Source of the DNA: Zasmidium citrigriseum
Lineage: Eukaryota; Ascomycota; Dothideomycetes; Mycosphaerellales; Mycosphaerellaceae
DNA length: 64,000 bases
Direction: 5' to 3'
Assembly: GCA_002786025.1 (NCBI GenBank)
Contig: NHNW01000014.1
Span: 744,001-808,000 of the forward strand
Shown: positions 62,526 to 64,000 of the stretch, piece by piece
How the letters are laid out: the number at the start of each line of letters is the position of its first letter
Numbering within the stretch: position 1 is the stretch's first letter
The notes under the pieces: generated by a model
The model's database searches: none
What the model saw: the letters and a program-made list of their open reading frames with translations, nothing else
Told to the model about the DNA's origin: nothing
Position numbers and translations under genes: made by a program

Positions 62526-64000
62526 ATGGGACACTGCGCCAGCCACGCTAAGGGACGGGAGCCCGCAGGCCTTGCATGGAGAAGCCACACCCTCTTCATC
62601 CTATCGACTGTTGCAGTCGGATTCTTCAGCGACGGCTTCCTCTACAACTTGATCGTCCCTGTTCTACCATTCATGTTGGAGGATGGATTCGATATTCCCA
62701 CATCTGAGATTCAGAGTTACACTTCGATGATGCTGGCCGTATTCGCGGGCTCCACAGTCGTGTCCTGCCTGTTGGCTGGGCTCTTCGCGGAAAAAATATC
62801 AAGTCGGCGGACGCCATTCCTGTTTGCACTGGGCTGTCTCCTCAGCGCTACGATAATGCTTTTCTTTGGAAAGACTATTACCGTTCTGATCGTGGCGAGA
62901 GTGCTGCAAGGCATGAGCTCGGCTTTCGTCTGGACCATCGGCCTCGCCATGTGCGTTGAAGCGGTCGGGATCGAGCACATGGGTAAGACCATGGGAACAG
63001 TACGGTTCGAACATAACCTGCTTGCCTCTCCTTCCGGCTGATGTATCCACCAGATCCTGTCATTCACCTCAGTCGGCTCACTCTTGGCACCCTTCGCCGG
63101 AGGCGCACTTTATGTAAAGGCAGGTGTGCAAGGTGTTGCCGCCGTTGCCATCAGCATCGTTGGGATTGATCTTGTTTTGCGGTTGCTCGTCATCGAGAAG
63201 AAAGAACGGCAACGGCCCAGCGACAAGCATGACAACAGCAAGCAATTCTTTTGCTGGCAGAATGGCGGTGCTGACCACGAAGAGCAGCCTCTACTTGGTC
63301 AAAGTCACCGGAACGGCCAACCCCTCCGGCTACCTCCAGGCCGTTCGTGGATCTTGCGAAAGATTCCCGTTCTGCCGTGCCTCACAGACCCGTCCCTCCT
63401 GGCCGCGCTCCTTGGATCTCTGGTGCAAGCGATGCTCATGGGCAGCTTCGACTCCACCGTTGCCGTGGTCGCACACGAGTTCTTCGGATTCGACTCGTTC
63501 AAAGCGGGCGTCCTCTTCCTTCCGATGGGTATTGCTAACATACTGTGTGGTCCTGTCATTGGCTGGATGATTGATCGTCACGGAAGCAGAATGACGGCTG
63601 TCTTTTCCTTCGGGCTCATGATTCCAGTGCTGATGTTGCTGCATCTCGTCCATTCCGGAGGACTGCCGCATATTCTACTATTTGCTGGTCTTCTCGCTTT
63701 GGCTGGAGTCGGGCTTGCAGGATCTGGTACTCCTTCAATCGTCGAAGCTGGCGCGGTGATCGACAGGTATCACAGAGCAAATCCGTGGTTGTTTGGCGAG
63801 AGCGGCCCATATGCCATGATCTACGGGATGAATGGCATGGTGTTCAACGCTGGCCTGACGATTGGGCCTGAGCTAGCCGGGACACTCAAGGATAGCATCG
63901 GCTATGGCAATATGAACCTCATACTTGCTGGTCTGTCTGGAATTACGGCATGTGTTTGCTTCTTTTGGCTTGGTGGCAAGCCTCAGACGAAGAGAGAGGA
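62526..64000 (+). CDS. MFS transporter (DHA1/vesicular-amine-transporter-like), cut by window end
   Basis: Start ATG 62526 (MGHCASHAKGREP). Exon 1 is 62526-62999; a 54-nt intron (donor GTACGG, acceptor CCACCAG, phase 0) leads to exon 2, which stays open to base 64000. At least 473 residues are present. Helices include TLFILSTVAVGFFSDGFLYN, SYTSMMLAVFAGSTVVSCLL and FLFALGCLLSATIMLFFG. GLFAEKISSRRTPF is the motif A-type loop. The second half has LFLPMGIANILCGPVIGWM then DRHGSRM, the repeated motif A of the C-terminal bundle. The substrate is unknown; the group exports small organic molecules with proton antiport. Only a short C-terminal part should be missing. Confidence 0.88.

Noticed and set aside
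1..64000. tRNA, rRNA, CRISPR, transposon or viral genes
   Set aside because: No B-box-like tRNA core, repeat-spacer array, transposase, reverse transcriptase or long terminal repeat was found by eye; a tRNA scan and repeat search would settle this.

Overview
The window is nuclear DNA of a filamentous ascomycete (Pezizomycotina), most likely a Dothideomycete. Genes are dense, carry short introns (about 49-73 nt, GTRNGT donors, CTRAY branch sites) and lie on both strands. The mix of HET, 2EXR/F-box-like, P450, MFS and SDR genes next to single-copy housekeeping genes (svf1, kcs1, threonine synthase, vps24, sba1) fits such a genome. Exon joins below were made by eye from splice signals, reading frame and family alignment.

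Layout. 45-4339: svf1, then two tandem, strongly divergent histone H4 genes, one with a 109-residue non-canonical tail. 4687-6528: a HET-domain gene. 6727-10631: four tandem minus-strand paralogs of an F-box/2EXR-like family. 10874-18092: two unrecognised genes, a possible relic of a membrane protein gene, and a conserved Tyr/Pro-rich protein. 20290-28108: three minus-strand paralogs of a predicted HExxH metalloprotease-like family, with two small secreted ten-cysteine proteins between the first two. The first paralog carries an in-frame TAG where a sister has Tyr. 28487-37463: a repeat-bearing hypothetical gene, the inositol hexakisphosphate kinase Kcs1 and threonine synthase. 38649-47790: an SDR, two hypotheticals, a P450 divergent from a phenol-hydroxylase-type FAD monooxygenase, and a membrane-anchored SDR. 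49197-57175: a short 2EXR gene, a seven-helix membrane protein, a fatty acid desaturase, a small membrane protein, a DHA2-type MFS transporter and a coiled-coil hypothetical. 58489-64000: vps24 and sba1 (divergent), a TPR protein, and an MFS transporter cut by the window end.

How genes may work together. The P450, FAD monooxygenase and SDR (41.8-47.8 kb) could form a small oxidative pathway, with the desaturase and MFS efflux pump nearby; this is inference from position only. The HExxH genes and cysteine-rich secreted proteins form an accessory island that has expanded by local duplication. The most unusual content is the H4 variant pair and this island.
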